Assembly (NCBI RefSeq): GCF_022539255.1 | Contig: NZ_JAKZBV010000003.1 | Span: 1 to 60,402 of the forward strand | Length of the DNA: 60,402 nucleotides | Direction: 5' to 3' | Origin: Sinomonas terrae | GTDB taxonomy: Bacteria > Actinomycetota > Actinomycetes > Actinomycetales > Micrococcaceae | In this document: piece after piece, positions 51,889-60,251 of the stretch | How the letters are laid out: each line of letters opens with the position of its first letter | Position numbering within the stretch: position 1 is the stretch's first letter | Position numbers and translations under genes: made by a program | Notes under the pieces: generated by a model | Told to the model about the DNA's origin: nothing | What the model saw: only the letters and a program-made list of their open reading frames with translations | Database searches by the model: none

Positions 51889-53019
51889 ATGCCCCTCAAG
51901 ACCACTATCCGACGGCGCTTCGCGGCGGCCGCGGTGGCCGCAGGGCTGCTGGCGATGACCGCCTGCTCGTCTACGGCGAACAGCGCCTCGCAGCCCATCG
52001 ACAAGAAGGACATCGTCCTGGTCGCCTCGGTCATCAACACCACCAACCCCTACATGGCTTCGATGATCCAGGGAGCGCAGGCCCTATCGAAGAAGCTCGG
52101 GGTCCCGCTGCAGATCGTCGACTCCGAGGGCAGCTCCCAGACCGAGATCTCGAAGATCCAGGCGATCCTGGCCCAGGGCAAGAAGGTTGCCCTCATGGTC
52201 AACACCGTCGCGAGCTCGGATGCCCCGACGATCGTCAACGCGGTCAAGGCGGCCGGCGGCTACGTGAGCATCTGGTGGAACAAGCCCGACGACTACGAGC
52301 CCTGGAATGTCGGGAACAACTTCGTCGCCTTCCAGAAGTACTCCGGGGTCCAGAGCGGCGAGTGCACGGCCAACGCCCTGGCGAAGAGCCTCAACGGCAA
52401 GGGCAACATCGTGGCGCTGGCCGGCGTGCAGGACAGCACGACGAGCCAGACCCGCGTCGCAGGCCTCAAGGAGGCGCTGAAGGCCTACCCGAACATCCAC
52501 CTCCTCGACACGCAGCCGGCGAACTGGGATCCCCAGCAGGCCCTGCAGGTGACCCAGAGCCTGCTGGCCAAGTACGGCAACCAGGTCAATGGAGTCTGGT
52601 CCGCGGACGACGGCATGACGGTCGGCTCCATCCAGGCAGTTCAGAACGCCGGGCGCATCAACGACGTCAAGTTCGCCTCGGACGGGCTCTACCCGCCGGA
52701 GATCAAGGACATGCAGGACCACATGGGCAACGACGCGATCGTCGGGGAGACCTTCCACCGCGGCTACATGGCCGCCGCCATAGGCCTCTACACCGCGTAC
52801 CAGGCGGCCACGGGAGCCATCGACCCCTCGAAGCTGCCGCACGAGAAGCGCGACAGCCTCTTCCAGCTCGAATGCGTCACCCCGCAGAACCTCTCCGACT
52901 ACACCAAGTACGACGACCCCAACTACATCAGCAGCTGGATGGACAGCCTGATCAAGGACGGCCCGTGGAACACCCCGCCCACCCCGCTGGTGGCCGGGGG
53001 CCCCGAGAAGCTGCCCTGA
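51889..53019 (+). CDS. Ribose-type ABC transporter, substrate-binding lipoprotein (second system)
   Basis: A 376-residue sugar-binding protein. The signal peptide ends in lipobox MTAC with Cys26, after an Arg-rich n-region. The type-1 periplasmic fold is visible in IVLVASVINTTNPYMASMIQ and VNGVWSADDGMTVGSIQAVQ. GAAGGAG precedes ATG 51889. It differs from the first binding protein (8830-9825), being about 45 residues longer with aromatic-rich loops (SIWWNKPDDYEPWNVG), so it probably binds a different ligand. Confidence 0.9.
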   Translation: MPLKTTIRRRFAAAAVAAGLLAMTACSSTANSASQPIDKKDIVLVASVINTTNPYMASMIQGAQALSKKLGVPLQIVDSEGSSQTEISKIQAILAQGKKVALMVNTVASSDAPTIVNAVKAAGGYVSIWWNKPDDYEPWNVGNNFVAFQKYSGVQSGECTANALAKSLNGKGNIVALAGVQDSTTSQTRVAGLKEALKAYPNIHLLDTQPANWDPQQALQVTQSLLAKYGNQVNGVWSADDGMTVGSIQAVQNAGRINDVKFASDGLYPPEIKDMQDHMGNDAIVGETFHRGYMAAAIGLYTAYQAATGAIDPSKLPHEKRDSLFQLECVTPQNLSDYTKYDDPNYISSWMDSLIKDGPWNTPPTPLVAGGPEKLP

Positions 53020-53108
53020 CAACAAGGCCGCTGGTCCCAGCCAATGGCCCCCGCGCCCGGTTCTTCGGACGCGGGGGCGCCAACCCCGGCAACCCCAAGG
53101 TGATAGCA

Positions 53109-54143
53109 ATGACAGAAAAGGTCAGCGGGCCCCGGCTGCTCGAGCCCCAGCCCGCGAACAGGGGGCCGGAGGCCCGCCCCCACCGGCGCCTCCAGCTCAA
53201 GAGCCTCGGCGAGGTCGCCGCCCTCATCGCGCTCATCGTGGTGTTCGCGGCGCTGAACCCGACTTCCTTCCTCACCCCGCAGAACATGCGGACCATCCTC
53301 GAACTGGCCTCGCTGCCGCTGGTCGTCGGCGTCGGTTCCACCCTCGTGATCCTCACCGGCTCCATCGACCTCTCCGTCGAGGGCGTGATGGGGGCCGGGG
53401 GGATGACCTTCGTCCTGCTCACGGCCAACAGCCGTGGCACGGCAGACCTCGGCTTCTGGGCCCTTCCCGCGGCCCTGCTGGTCGGCATGGGGCTCGGGCT
53501 GCTCATCGGGCTGGTCCACACTGCCCTGAAGGTCCCGTCCTTCATCGTCTCCCTGGGCACCTGGTTCATCGGGCTCGGCATCGCGACCCTCCTCTACGGG
53601 GACTCCGGCATCCCCTTCCTCTCGGACGCGGCCCTGAAGTCCTGGCCCACCCGGCTGACCATCGGCCTCCCCAACGCCTTCCTCCTCGCCGCAGTCATCG
53701 TCCTCGCCGGCATTGCCGTCACCCGGTTCACCCGTCTGGGCCGTTTCGCCTACGCGATCGGGAACAACGAGGAGATCGCGCGCGCCAACGGGATCCCGGT
53801 GGGGCGGTACAAGGTGTACATCTTCGTCGCCGCAGGCGCCTGCAGCGCTGCTGCCGGCATCCTCGCCAGCCTCCAGCTCGGCCAGGGCTCCTCGACCGTG
53901 GGGAACGGGAACCTCTTCACCACGATCGCCGCCGTCGTCATCGGCGGCACCTCCCTCGGCGGAGGCAGGGGAGGAATCCTCCGCACCGCCGTCGGGGTGC
54001 TGATGCTGACAGTGCTGAACAATGGGCTGATCCTCAGCGGCGTCAGCCCCAACCTCCAGTCCGCCGTCTCCGGAGCCGTCCTGATCGCGGCTGTCCTTGC
54101 CGCAGCCTGGCCCCATCGGAGCAGATTGAGGATCGTCAAATGA
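53109..54143 (+). CDS. Ribose-type ABC transporter permease 1 (second system)
   Basis: A 344-residue permease with nine or so helices. The family motif is VILTGSIDLSVEGVMGAGG near residue 85, and TIAAVVIGGTSLGGGRGG lies near the C-terminus. It begins at ATG 53109 behind AAGGTGA and ends overlapping the ATPase start (ATGA). The second system has two different permease genes, one on each side of the ATPase gene, so the channel is probably a heterodimer. Confidence 0.9.
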   Translation: MTEKVSGPRLLEPQPANRGPEARPHRRLQLKSLGEVAALIALIVVFAALNPTSFLTPQNMRTILELASLPLVVGVGSTLVILTGSIDLSVEGVMGAGGMTFVLLTANSRGTADLGFWALPAALLVGMGLGLLIGLVHTALKVPSFIVSLGTWFIGLGIATLLYGDSGIPFLSDAALKSWPTRLTIGLPNAFLLAAVIVLAGIAVTRFTRLGRFAYAIGNNEEIARANGIPVGRYKVYIFVAAGACSAAAGILASLQLGQGSSTVGNGNLFTTIAAVVIGGTSLGGGRGGILRTAVGVLMLTVLNNGLILSGVSPNLQSAVSGAVLIAAVLAAAWPHRSRLRIVK

Positions 54144-55690
54144 CCAACGCACCCCTGGCGCCCGCCACCGGGCTCCACACCCCGGCCCTCAGGCTCACCA
54201 ACGTCGTGAAGTCCTTCGGCGCCGTCCAGGCCGTCCGCAATGTCTCCCTCGAGGTCCCCCGCAACGAGGTGGTGGGCCTGATCGGCGAGAACGGCGCCGG
54301 CAAGTCCACACTCCTGAAGATCCTCACAGGCCTCCACCAGCCGGACTCAGGCACGATCGAGGCCCATGGGCGCCGGGTGAACTTCCGTCGCCCCCAAGAC
54401 GCAGTGGCCGCGGGAATCGGTGTGGTCCACCAGGAGCAGTCCCTGCTGACCAACCTCTCCGTGGCGGAGAACATCGCCATGAACGCCCTCTCGTCCAAGG
54501 ACGCCGCGACGCGCTACGGGATCTACCGCTGGTCACGGCTCAACAGAGAGGCGGCGCAGGTGCTAGCCCGCGTCGGCTCGTCCGTCGACCCCCGGACGAC
54601 CGTGGGCGACCTGTCCTTCGTCGACCGGCAGATGGTGGAGATCGCCAGAGCCCTCAGGGTCGATGAGGCCGTCCACGCCTCGCCCCTCGTAATCCTCGAC
54701 GAGCCCACCTCGGTGCTCGAACGCAGCGAGACGGAGATCCTCGAGCGCGAGATCCGGGCCCTGAAGCGAATCGGCTCCGTCCTGTTCGTGTCCCACCGGC
54801 TCGACGAGATCCTGCGCATCTGCGACCGCGTCATCGTGATGCGCCACGGCCAGGTCGTGGCCGACCGCCGCCGGGAGGAGGTGACGGAAGACGACCTCTT
54901 CAGGCTCATGGTCGGCAAGGAGGCGACTGCCAGGACTCGGCAGAAGGCCGCCCAGAACCCTGCCGCCCCCGTCATCGAGGTGAGGGGTCTGGGGCGCAGG
55001 GGGAGCTTCAAAGACATCTCCTTCTCGCTCTCCCCGGGCAGCTGCCTCGCCATCGTCGGAGCCATGGGCTCCGGCCGCGAATCAGTCAGCCGCGCCCTTT
55101 TCGGCGCCGAGCCGTTCGACTCCGGCACGATCGAGATCGCAGGGAAGCCCGCCCGGTCCTGGTCCATCCGCCGGGCCGTCCGCTCGGGCCTTGCGTACAT
55201 CCCGGCGGAGCGGAAGGTGGAGGGCATGGTCGGGGGGCTCAGCGCCGCCGAGAACCTCGCCCTCGCCCATCCCGGGCCCGCAGCGTGGGGGCCGTTCCTG
55301 AAGCGCAGGGAACAGGCCAAGGGTGCCGCAGAGTGGTTCGAGCGCCTCGACGTGCGCCCCCGGGACCCACGCCTGCCACTGGGGAGCTTCTCCGGAGGGA
55401 ACCAGCAGAAGGTCGTCCTGGCCAAGTGGCTCTCGGCCAAGGAGAGCAAGGTGCTCGTCCTCGACCACCCCTTGCGCGGCCTCGACCCAGGAGCTGCCCA
55501 GACGGTGAACGAGCAGATCCGCACCGCCCAGAGCGGCGGCGCCGCAGTCGTCCTCCTGCCCGACACGCTCGAAGAAGCCCTCGAGATGGGCGACCAGGTG
55601 CTGGTGATGCGCGACGGCGAGGTCACCGCCCGCTTCGACCTCTCCACCGACTCCCCCACATCCCTAGACCTGCTGGAAAAGATGGTGTGA
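54140..55690 (+). CDS. Ribose-type ABC transporter, duplicated ATP-binding protein (second system)
   Basis: A 516-residue tandem ATPase. The first domain is normal for RbsA: Walker A GENGAGKST, LSFVDRQMVEIARAL and Walker B VILDEPTSVLE. The second domain has the degenerate P-loop GAMGSGRES, a good FSGGNQQKV signature, but its Walker B reads LVLDHPLRGLD: His443 stands where the catalytic Glu is expected. So hydrolysis in that half may be altered or lost and the transporter would rely on the first site. Coupled to both neighbours by overlaps. Confidence 0.9.
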   Translation: MTNAPLAPATGLHTPALRLTNVVKSFGAVQAVRNVSLEVPRNEVVGLIGENGAGKSTLLKILTGLHQPDSGTIEAHGRRVNFRRPQDAVAAGIGVVHQEQSLLTNLSVAENIAMNALSSKDAATRYGIYRWSRLNREAAQVLARVGSSVDPRTTVGDLSFVDRQMVEIARALRVDEAVHASPLVILDEPTSVLERSETEILEREIRALKRIGSVLFVSHRLDEILRICDRVIVMRHGQVVADRRREEVTEDDLFRLMVGKEATARTRQKAAQNPAAPVIEVRGLGRRGSFKDISFSLSPGSCLAIVGAMGSGRESVSRALFGAEPFDSGTIEIAGKPARSWSIRRAVRSGLAYIPAERKVEGMVGGLSAAENLALAHPGPAAWGPFLKRREQAKGAAEWFERLDVRPRDPRLPLGSFSGGNQQKVVLAKWLSAKESKVLVLDHPLRGLDPGAAQTVNEQIRTAQSGGAAVVLLPDTLEEALEMGDQVLVMRDGEVTARFDLSTDSPTSLDLLEKMV

Positions 55691-56712
55691 ACCAGATGAC
55701 CGACAACGCCGTTCTCCAACCTGAACCGCTCTCAGCCGCGCCCCCGACGCCGAAGGGACCCACCCGCCCCCGCCGAGCCGGCATCTGGCGCTCCATCGGC
55801 CCGCTGGCAGTCTTCGTCGCCCTCCTGGTGCTCGTTGCCGTCCTGACCCCCACCTTCCTCACGGGCGGCGGCCTGGGCATCCTCACCGTCACCGCCGCGC
55901 CCATCCTGCTCGTCGCCCTCGGGCAGGCGATGGTCCTCAACGTCGGCTCCATCGACCTCTCCAACGCCGCATTGGTCGTCTTCTCCGCGATGGTCCTCGC
56001 CCAGACGCTCGGACCGCTCGCGGCCGCGGCGCCCCTGCTCACGCTGGCCCTGATGACGCTCATCGGCGCCGCGAACGGCTTCCTGATCGCCTTCGGCCAG
56101 ATCCCCTCGTTCGCCCTGACCCTCGGCACGCTGGGCATCCTGCAGGCCGCCTCGCTCGAGGTCAGCCATGCCACGACCGTCTACGCGACCGCCAACACCG
56201 ACCTGCTCGCGCCCCTGTTCGGAACCGCCTTAGCGGGGCTCCCCCTCGCGTTCTGGGTCGGGGTCGTCTGCGCCGTCCTGCTCTGGGCCGCCCTCCGTTT
56301 CACCCGCGCGGGGCAGGGGGTGACGGCCGTCGGCCTGAACGAGAGCGGGGCGCTGTTCTCAGGCCTGCGCACCAGATGGCTCAAGGTGGCAGCCTTCGCC
56401 CTCTCCGGGCTCATGTCCGGCCTTGCGGGCATCCTGGTCATCGCCCAGGCCGGAGCAGCCTCCTCGTTCGGCCTCGGCAGCGACCTGCTGCTTCCCGGCA
56501 TCACCGCCGCGATCCTCGGCGGCACGGCGATCACGGGCGGGGTGACCAACCCGCTCAACATCGTCTTCGGAGCCCTCACGGTGGGCCTGGTGCCGATCGG
56601 CGCAACCTCGGTAGGCATCAATCCGCAGGCACAGAGCCTCGTCTACGGGCTCGTCATCATCGTCGCCGTGGCCCTGACCATGGGCCGCAAGCGCGCCGGT
56701 GTGGTGAAGTAG
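55687..56712 (+). CDS. Ribose-type ABC transporter permease 2 (second system)
   Basis: A 341-residue permease. The motif reads VLNVGSIDLSNAALVVFSAM (canonical GIDLSVG changed to SIDLSNA), with ITAAILGGTAITGG near the C-terminus. GTG 55687 overlaps the ATPase stop (GTGA), in line with the coupling elsewhere; ATG 55696 is the alternative. It diverges from permease 1, supporting a heterodimeric channel. Confidence 0.88.
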   Translation: MNQMTDNAVLQPEPLSAAPPTPKGPTRPRRAGIWRSIGPLAVFVALLVLVAVLTPTFLTGGGLGILTVTAAPILLVALGQAMVLNVGSIDLSNAALVVFSAMVLAQTLGPLAAAAPLLTLALMTLIGAANGFLIAFGQIPSFALTLGTLGILQAASLEVSHATTVYATANTDLLAPLFGTALAGLPLAFWVGVVCAVLLWAALRFTRAGQGVTAVGLNESGALFSGLRTRWLKVAAFALSGLMSGLAGILVIAQAGAASSFGLGSDLLLPGITAAILGGTAITGGVTNPLNIVFGALTVGLVPIGATSVGINPQAQSLVYGLVIIVAVALTMGRKRAGVVK

Positions 56713-56804
56713 CCGCCGCACAGGGACCCGGACACCCCTGGTACACCCCCGAAGCAGCAGCGGCCCGCGCATGGGCAGCCCAGACAGCCAGAGAAGGAAC
56801 AGCC

Positions 56805-58268
56805 ATGTCCACCCTGAAATCCATCCAGCCCCAAGAGGTGTTCTCCTTCTTCGAGAGCCTCTCGGGAATCCCCCGCGGCTCGGGCAACGAGAAGGAAGTA
56901 GCCGACTGGGTCATCGGCTTCGCACGCGACCGGGGCCTGGAGGCCGTCCAGGACGAGATGCACTGCGTCCTGGTCAAGAAGCCCGGACAGCACGGCCTCG
57001 AAGACGCACCTCCCCTGATCCTCCACGGCCACCTCGACATGGTGTGCGAGAAGGACGAGGGCGTGGTCCACGACTTCGAACGGGACCCGATCGAGCTCCG
57101 CATCGAAGGCGACTTCATCACCGCCGACGGGACTTCCCTCGGGGCCGACAACGGCATCGGCGTCTCGTACATCCTCGCGCTGCTCGACTCCCGGGACCTG
57201 CCGCACCCGCCCCTGGAGGCGGTCCTGACCGCCATGGAGGAGAAGGGCAAGGTCGGGGCAGCCCAGTTCGACACGGGCAGGCTCTCCGGCAAGCGGATGA
57301 TCGACTTCAACTGGATCACCGAGAAGGAGATCCTCGCCGGCTGCAGCGGCGACGTCACCTTCACGGTCGACATCCCGGCCGAGTGGGAGCCGGTCCCGGA
57401 CACGCACAGCGGGGCCAGGCTCCTCAAGGTCCGGGGCCTCGCCGGGGGCCACTGCGAATTCGACATCCACCTCGAACGCGCCAACGCCGTCCTGGTCCTC
57501 GCACGGGCACTCAACGCCCTGCACTCCAGGTACGACGTCCGCATCGCAGCCCCGCACGGCGGCGCCCAGAACAACGCGATCCCTGCAGACGCGCAGGCCC
57601 TGGTGCTCCTGCGGCCCGAAGACGCCGCCGGCGCGGCAGCACTCGTCGCCGAGCTCGAGCAGACGCTCCGCCGCGAATACTCCATCTCCGACCCCGGCCT
57701 ACGGCTGGAACTGGACTCGGCCGAGACTCCGCCCAGGGCCTTCTCGGCGCAGGCCGGGACCCGGTTTGCCCGCCTGACGTCTCTGGTTCCGAACGGGGTC
57801 CTGAGCTGGAGCCTGGGGGTGCCCGGAATCGTCGAAAGCTCCAACAACCTCGGTACCGTCCGCACGACACCGGAGGGCGCAAGGCTGATGTCGACGATCA
57901 CCGCGGCGGTGACCTCGCGCAAGCACGAGATCCTGGACCGGGTGCGGTCCCTCGCGGCCCTTGCCGGCGGCGGCATCGCGGTCGAGCAGTACGGGCTCGA
58001 CGCGCCGGAGTTCCCTTACCACCCCGGCTCGCCGCTCCTCGAAGTCGCCAGAGAGGCCTTCAGGGACGCCCTCGGCGAAGAGCCGGACGTCCACGTCTCC
58101 CAGTGCAGCCTCGAACTGGGCATGTTCAGCCAGAAGGTCCCAGGGCTCGACATCATCTCGATCGGGACCGAGCTCCACGACCTCCACTCCCCCAAAGAAT
58201 CGGTGAACCACACCTCTGTGGCCCGGGTCTGGCCGCTGGTGCGCACCATCGTCGGCCGACTGCGGTGA
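56805..58268 (+). CDS. pepD: Aminoacyl-histidine dipeptidase-like M20 metallopeptidase (PepD)
   Basis: A 487-residue di-zinc peptidase of the PepD group, normal length. Metal-binding motifs are HGHLDMV (His and Asp, about residue 75), GTSLGADNGIGV (bridging Asp) and MEEKGK (catalytic Glu). The C-terminal half has the lid and a late HTSVARVWPL metal histidine. PepD cleaves Xaa-His and other dipeptides. It follows the second importer by 92 bp in the same direction, so the imported compound might be an amino-acid conjugate, or the gene may be independent. AAGGAA precedes ATG 56805. Confidence 0.9.
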   Translation: MSTLKSIQPQEVFSFFESLSGIPRGSGNEKEVADWVIGFARDRGLEAVQDEMHCVLVKKPGQHGLEDAPPLILHGHLDMVCEKDEGVVHDFERDPIELRIEGDFITADGTSLGADNGIGVSYILALLDSRDLPHPPLEAVLTAMEEKGKVGAAQFDTGRLSGKRMIDFNWITEKEILAGCSGDVTFTVDIPAEWEPVPDTHSGARLLKVRGLAGGHCEFDIHLERANAVLVLARALNALHSRYDVRIAAPHGGAQNNAIPADAQALVLLRPEDAAGAAALVAELEQTLRREYSISDPGLRLELDSAETPPRAFSAQAGTRFARLTSLVPNGVLSWSLGVPGIVESSNNLGTVRTTPEGARLMSTITAAVTSRKHEILDRVRSLAALAGGGIAVEQYGLDAPEFPYHPGSPLLEVAREAFRDALGEEPDVHVSQCSLELGMFSQKVPGLDIISIGTELHDLHSPKESVNHTSVARVWPLVRTIVGRLR

Positions 58269-58316
58269 TTCCGCCAGCGGGACGACATCCAGCCCACTCT
58301 CTCGGCCGCACCCTCA

Positions 58317-58357
58317 GGCCCCTTACGGATCCTTGCCCTCGGGGACCGTAAGGGGCC
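58317..58357 (+). terminator. Terminator hairpin after pepD
   Basis: GGCCCCTTACGG (58317-58328) pairs perfectly with CCGTAAGGGGCC (58346-58357) around a 17-base loop, about 50 bp after the pepD stop. No T-run. It may act in both directions. Confidence 0.7.
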
Positions 58358-58695
58358 TTCCCGCGTCCACAGCTTTCCTTCCGTGTTCACACGGTTCGGG
58401 GCCAGGAGCCATCCTGCTCAATTCCCCACGAGGCACACCCCGGCCGGCGGGGGCCAGGGACGGCGCCATGTTGGGGGACGAAGCCACCGCCGAATCAGTC
58501 CGGGCCGACCTTCCGCTGCCCCAGGAGCGCTGACACCACCTCCCTTGCTAGGCAGGGCAAGCCCTGCAACGAGGGGATTGGATGATGTCTCCTCCGGTCG
58601 GGCGCGGCCCTCTGGCCGGGAACGGCGTTGTGCCCAGGGGCTGTGAAGGGCTCCCTGGGCACAACGGTTCCCCAGCGTCAGGATGTCGGTTTTGT
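58358..58695 (-). terminator. Convergent intergenic region with the terminator of the E2 operon
   Basis: CGTTGTGCCCAGGG (58626-58639) and CCCTGGGCACAACG (58653-58666) are 14 perfect pairs around a 13-base loop, about 30 bp after the E2 stop on the minus strand. It is the likely end of the long catabolic transcript. The rest of the stretch has no gene. Confidence 0.75.
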
Positions 58696-59367
58696 TCAGA
58701 TCGTCTCGAGATGCTCTCTGATGCCGGTGAGGAAGCGGGCACCGGTTGCCCCGTCCACGGCCCGGTGGTCGCAGGTGAGGGTGAGCCGGGCGCGGGGACG
58801 CCAGCAGAGCGTCCCGTCCTCGTCCCGGACATGCTCCTGGCGGGTGGCTCCGACGGCCAGGATGGCGACCTGGGGGACGTTGAGGATCGCGTCGAAGTAG
58901 TCGATGCCCATCATCCCCAGGTTCGAGACGGTGAACGTTCCCTCGGTGACGTCTGCCATGGACAGCCGGCCCTCTCGGGCCCGCGCGGCGAGGTCCCTGC
59001 GCGCTGCCGCGATCCCGGCCATGTCCAGGTCCCCGGCATCCTTGATGACCGGGACCACCAGCCCTGCGCCCGTGTCCACCGCCATGCCGAGGTTGACATG
59101 GGCAAACGTGGTGACGGTCTCGTCGCCGTAGTGGGCGTTGAGGGATGGGTGATCGGTCAGGGCCCGCGCGCATGCGGCCAGGATCGCGTCGGTGACCGTC
59201 GCGCCCGGGATCCGCTCCTTCACGCTCAGTGCTGTGCCCATCTCGGCCTCGACCGCGAGGTGGAAGACGGGGGCCTCCCATGCGGTGACCATCCTGCGGG
59301 CGGCGGTGCGCCGGATCCCCTTGAGCGGGGTGGCGACGGCGGCCGTCCGGGAGGACGCCGAGGTCAT
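58696..59367 (-). CDS. E2 acyltransferase catalytic core without lipoyl or subunit-binding domain
   Basis: A 223-residue protein that is only the E2 catalytic domain of 2-oxo acid/acetoin dehydrogenase complexes. It starts at TPLKGIRRTAARRM, the first helix of the core, and ends with the active-site motif DHRAVDG (His201). It moves acyl groups from lipoyl to CoA. The lipoyl domain is encoded separately (60252-60402 plus 1-92) and no peripheral subunit-binding domain is seen. ATG 59367 overlaps the aldolase stop (ATGA), so the two are coupled. The residues upstream in frame are antisense noise. Confidence 0.88.
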   Translation of the reverse strand: MTSASSRTAAVATPLKGIRRTAARRMVTAWEAPVFHLAVEAEMGTALSVKERIPGATVTDAILAACARALTDHPSLNAHYGDETVTTFAHVNLGMAVDTGAGLVVPVIKDAGDLDMAGIAAARRDLAARAREGRLSMADVTEGTFTVSNLGMMGIDYFDAILNVPQVAILAVGATRQEHVRDEDGTLCWRPRARLTLTCDHRAVDGATGARFLTGIREHLETI

Positions 59368-60221
59368 CGCTTCCCCGCCGGCAGTGCCTTGCCGGCGCAG
59401 CCGTAGAGCTCCATCTTCTTCACTGTCGCGGCGATCATGCGCTCCCGGCCTTCGGTCATGGCGTCCTCGAGCTGCCGGTCGCCCTGGGCCCACATGGCCT
59501 CGATCCCGGAACGGAAGGCGAGCCGGAGGTCGGTGTCGGCGTTGAACTTGTGGACTCCGGCGGCCATGGCTGCCAGGATCTCGTTGTCGGGTACCCCGGA
59601 GGCACCGTGGAGGACCAGCGGGATGCCCACGGCGGCCTCGATCTCCTTCACACGCTGGATGTCCAGCGGCTGCGGCTTGGCCAGTGGGACGCCGTGGACG
59701 ATGCCGACCGAGATGGCCAGGAAGTCGATGCCGGTTTCGGCGACGAACCGTTCGGCCTCGGCCACGTCGGTGTAGTAGGCAGACCAGTCCACCTGCTCGT
59801 CGGCGTTGGGGATCTTCCCGAGCTCGGCCTCGACCGGAATGCCGAAGGCGTGTGCGACTTCGACGACCTTCCGCGTGGTGCGGATGTTCTCCTCGAATGG
59901 AAGGTGCGCGCCGTCGTACATGATGGAGGTGAAGCCGAGCTTGATCGCCTCGAACACCTCGTCCCACGGTCCATGGTCGAGGTGGATGACATAGTTCGCC
60001 TCGGATTCCTCCGCGACCCGTCTTGTCATCTCGTAGGCCCTCTTCAGGCCCATGTGGGGGACGATGGCCCGTCCCACTTGGAGGAACACGGGGGCCTTCG
60101 CCCGCTCGGCCGCTCTGACGAGCGCCTCGGTGGTCTCCTCGTTGTGCATGTTGAAGGCGCCCACGGCGTAGCCGCCCTCGGCGGCGTCCTGGATCGTCTG
60201 GCGCGGATCGACCTGTGGCAT
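59364..60221 (-). CDS. Class II (zinc) ketose-bisphosphate aldolase family protein
   Basis: A 285-residue class II aldolase, full length. It has the AVGAFNMHNEE start, HLDHG with the catalytic Asp and first zinc His, VGIVHG and LVLHGASGV with the other zinc histidines, and a KFNADTDL end. Such enzymes split or form a C-C bond between dihydroxyacetone phosphate and an aldehyde. The gene lies between the lipoyl protein and the E2 core, with GGGAGAG ahead of ATG 60221. The GatY/FbaA/KbaY specificity cannot be told. It probably splits a phosphorylated ketose made by the kinase and dehydrogenase of the same operon. Confidence 0.87.
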   Translation of the reverse strand: MPQVDPRQTIQDAAEGGYAVGAFNMHNEETTEALVRAAERAKAPVFLQVGRAIVPHMGLKRAYEMTRRVAEESEANYVIHLDHGPWDEVFEAIKLGFTSIMYDGAHLPFEENIRTTRKVVEVAHAFGIPVEAELGKIPNADEQVDWSAYYTDVAEAERFVAETGIDFLAISVGIVHGVPLAKPQPLDIQRVKEIEAAVGIPLVLHGASGVPDNEILAAMAAGVHKFNADTDLRLAFRSGIEAMWAQGDRQLEDAMTEGRERMIAATVKKMELYGCAGKALPAGKR

Positions 60222-60251
60222 GGTGCTCTCCCGTCTTCCCTGGGCTGCCGG

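Noticed and set aside
51312..53108. Extended frame upstream of permease 1 overlapping the epoxide hydrolase and binding protein
   Set aside because: It lies out of frame with two well-supported genes; the permease N-terminus starts at 53109.
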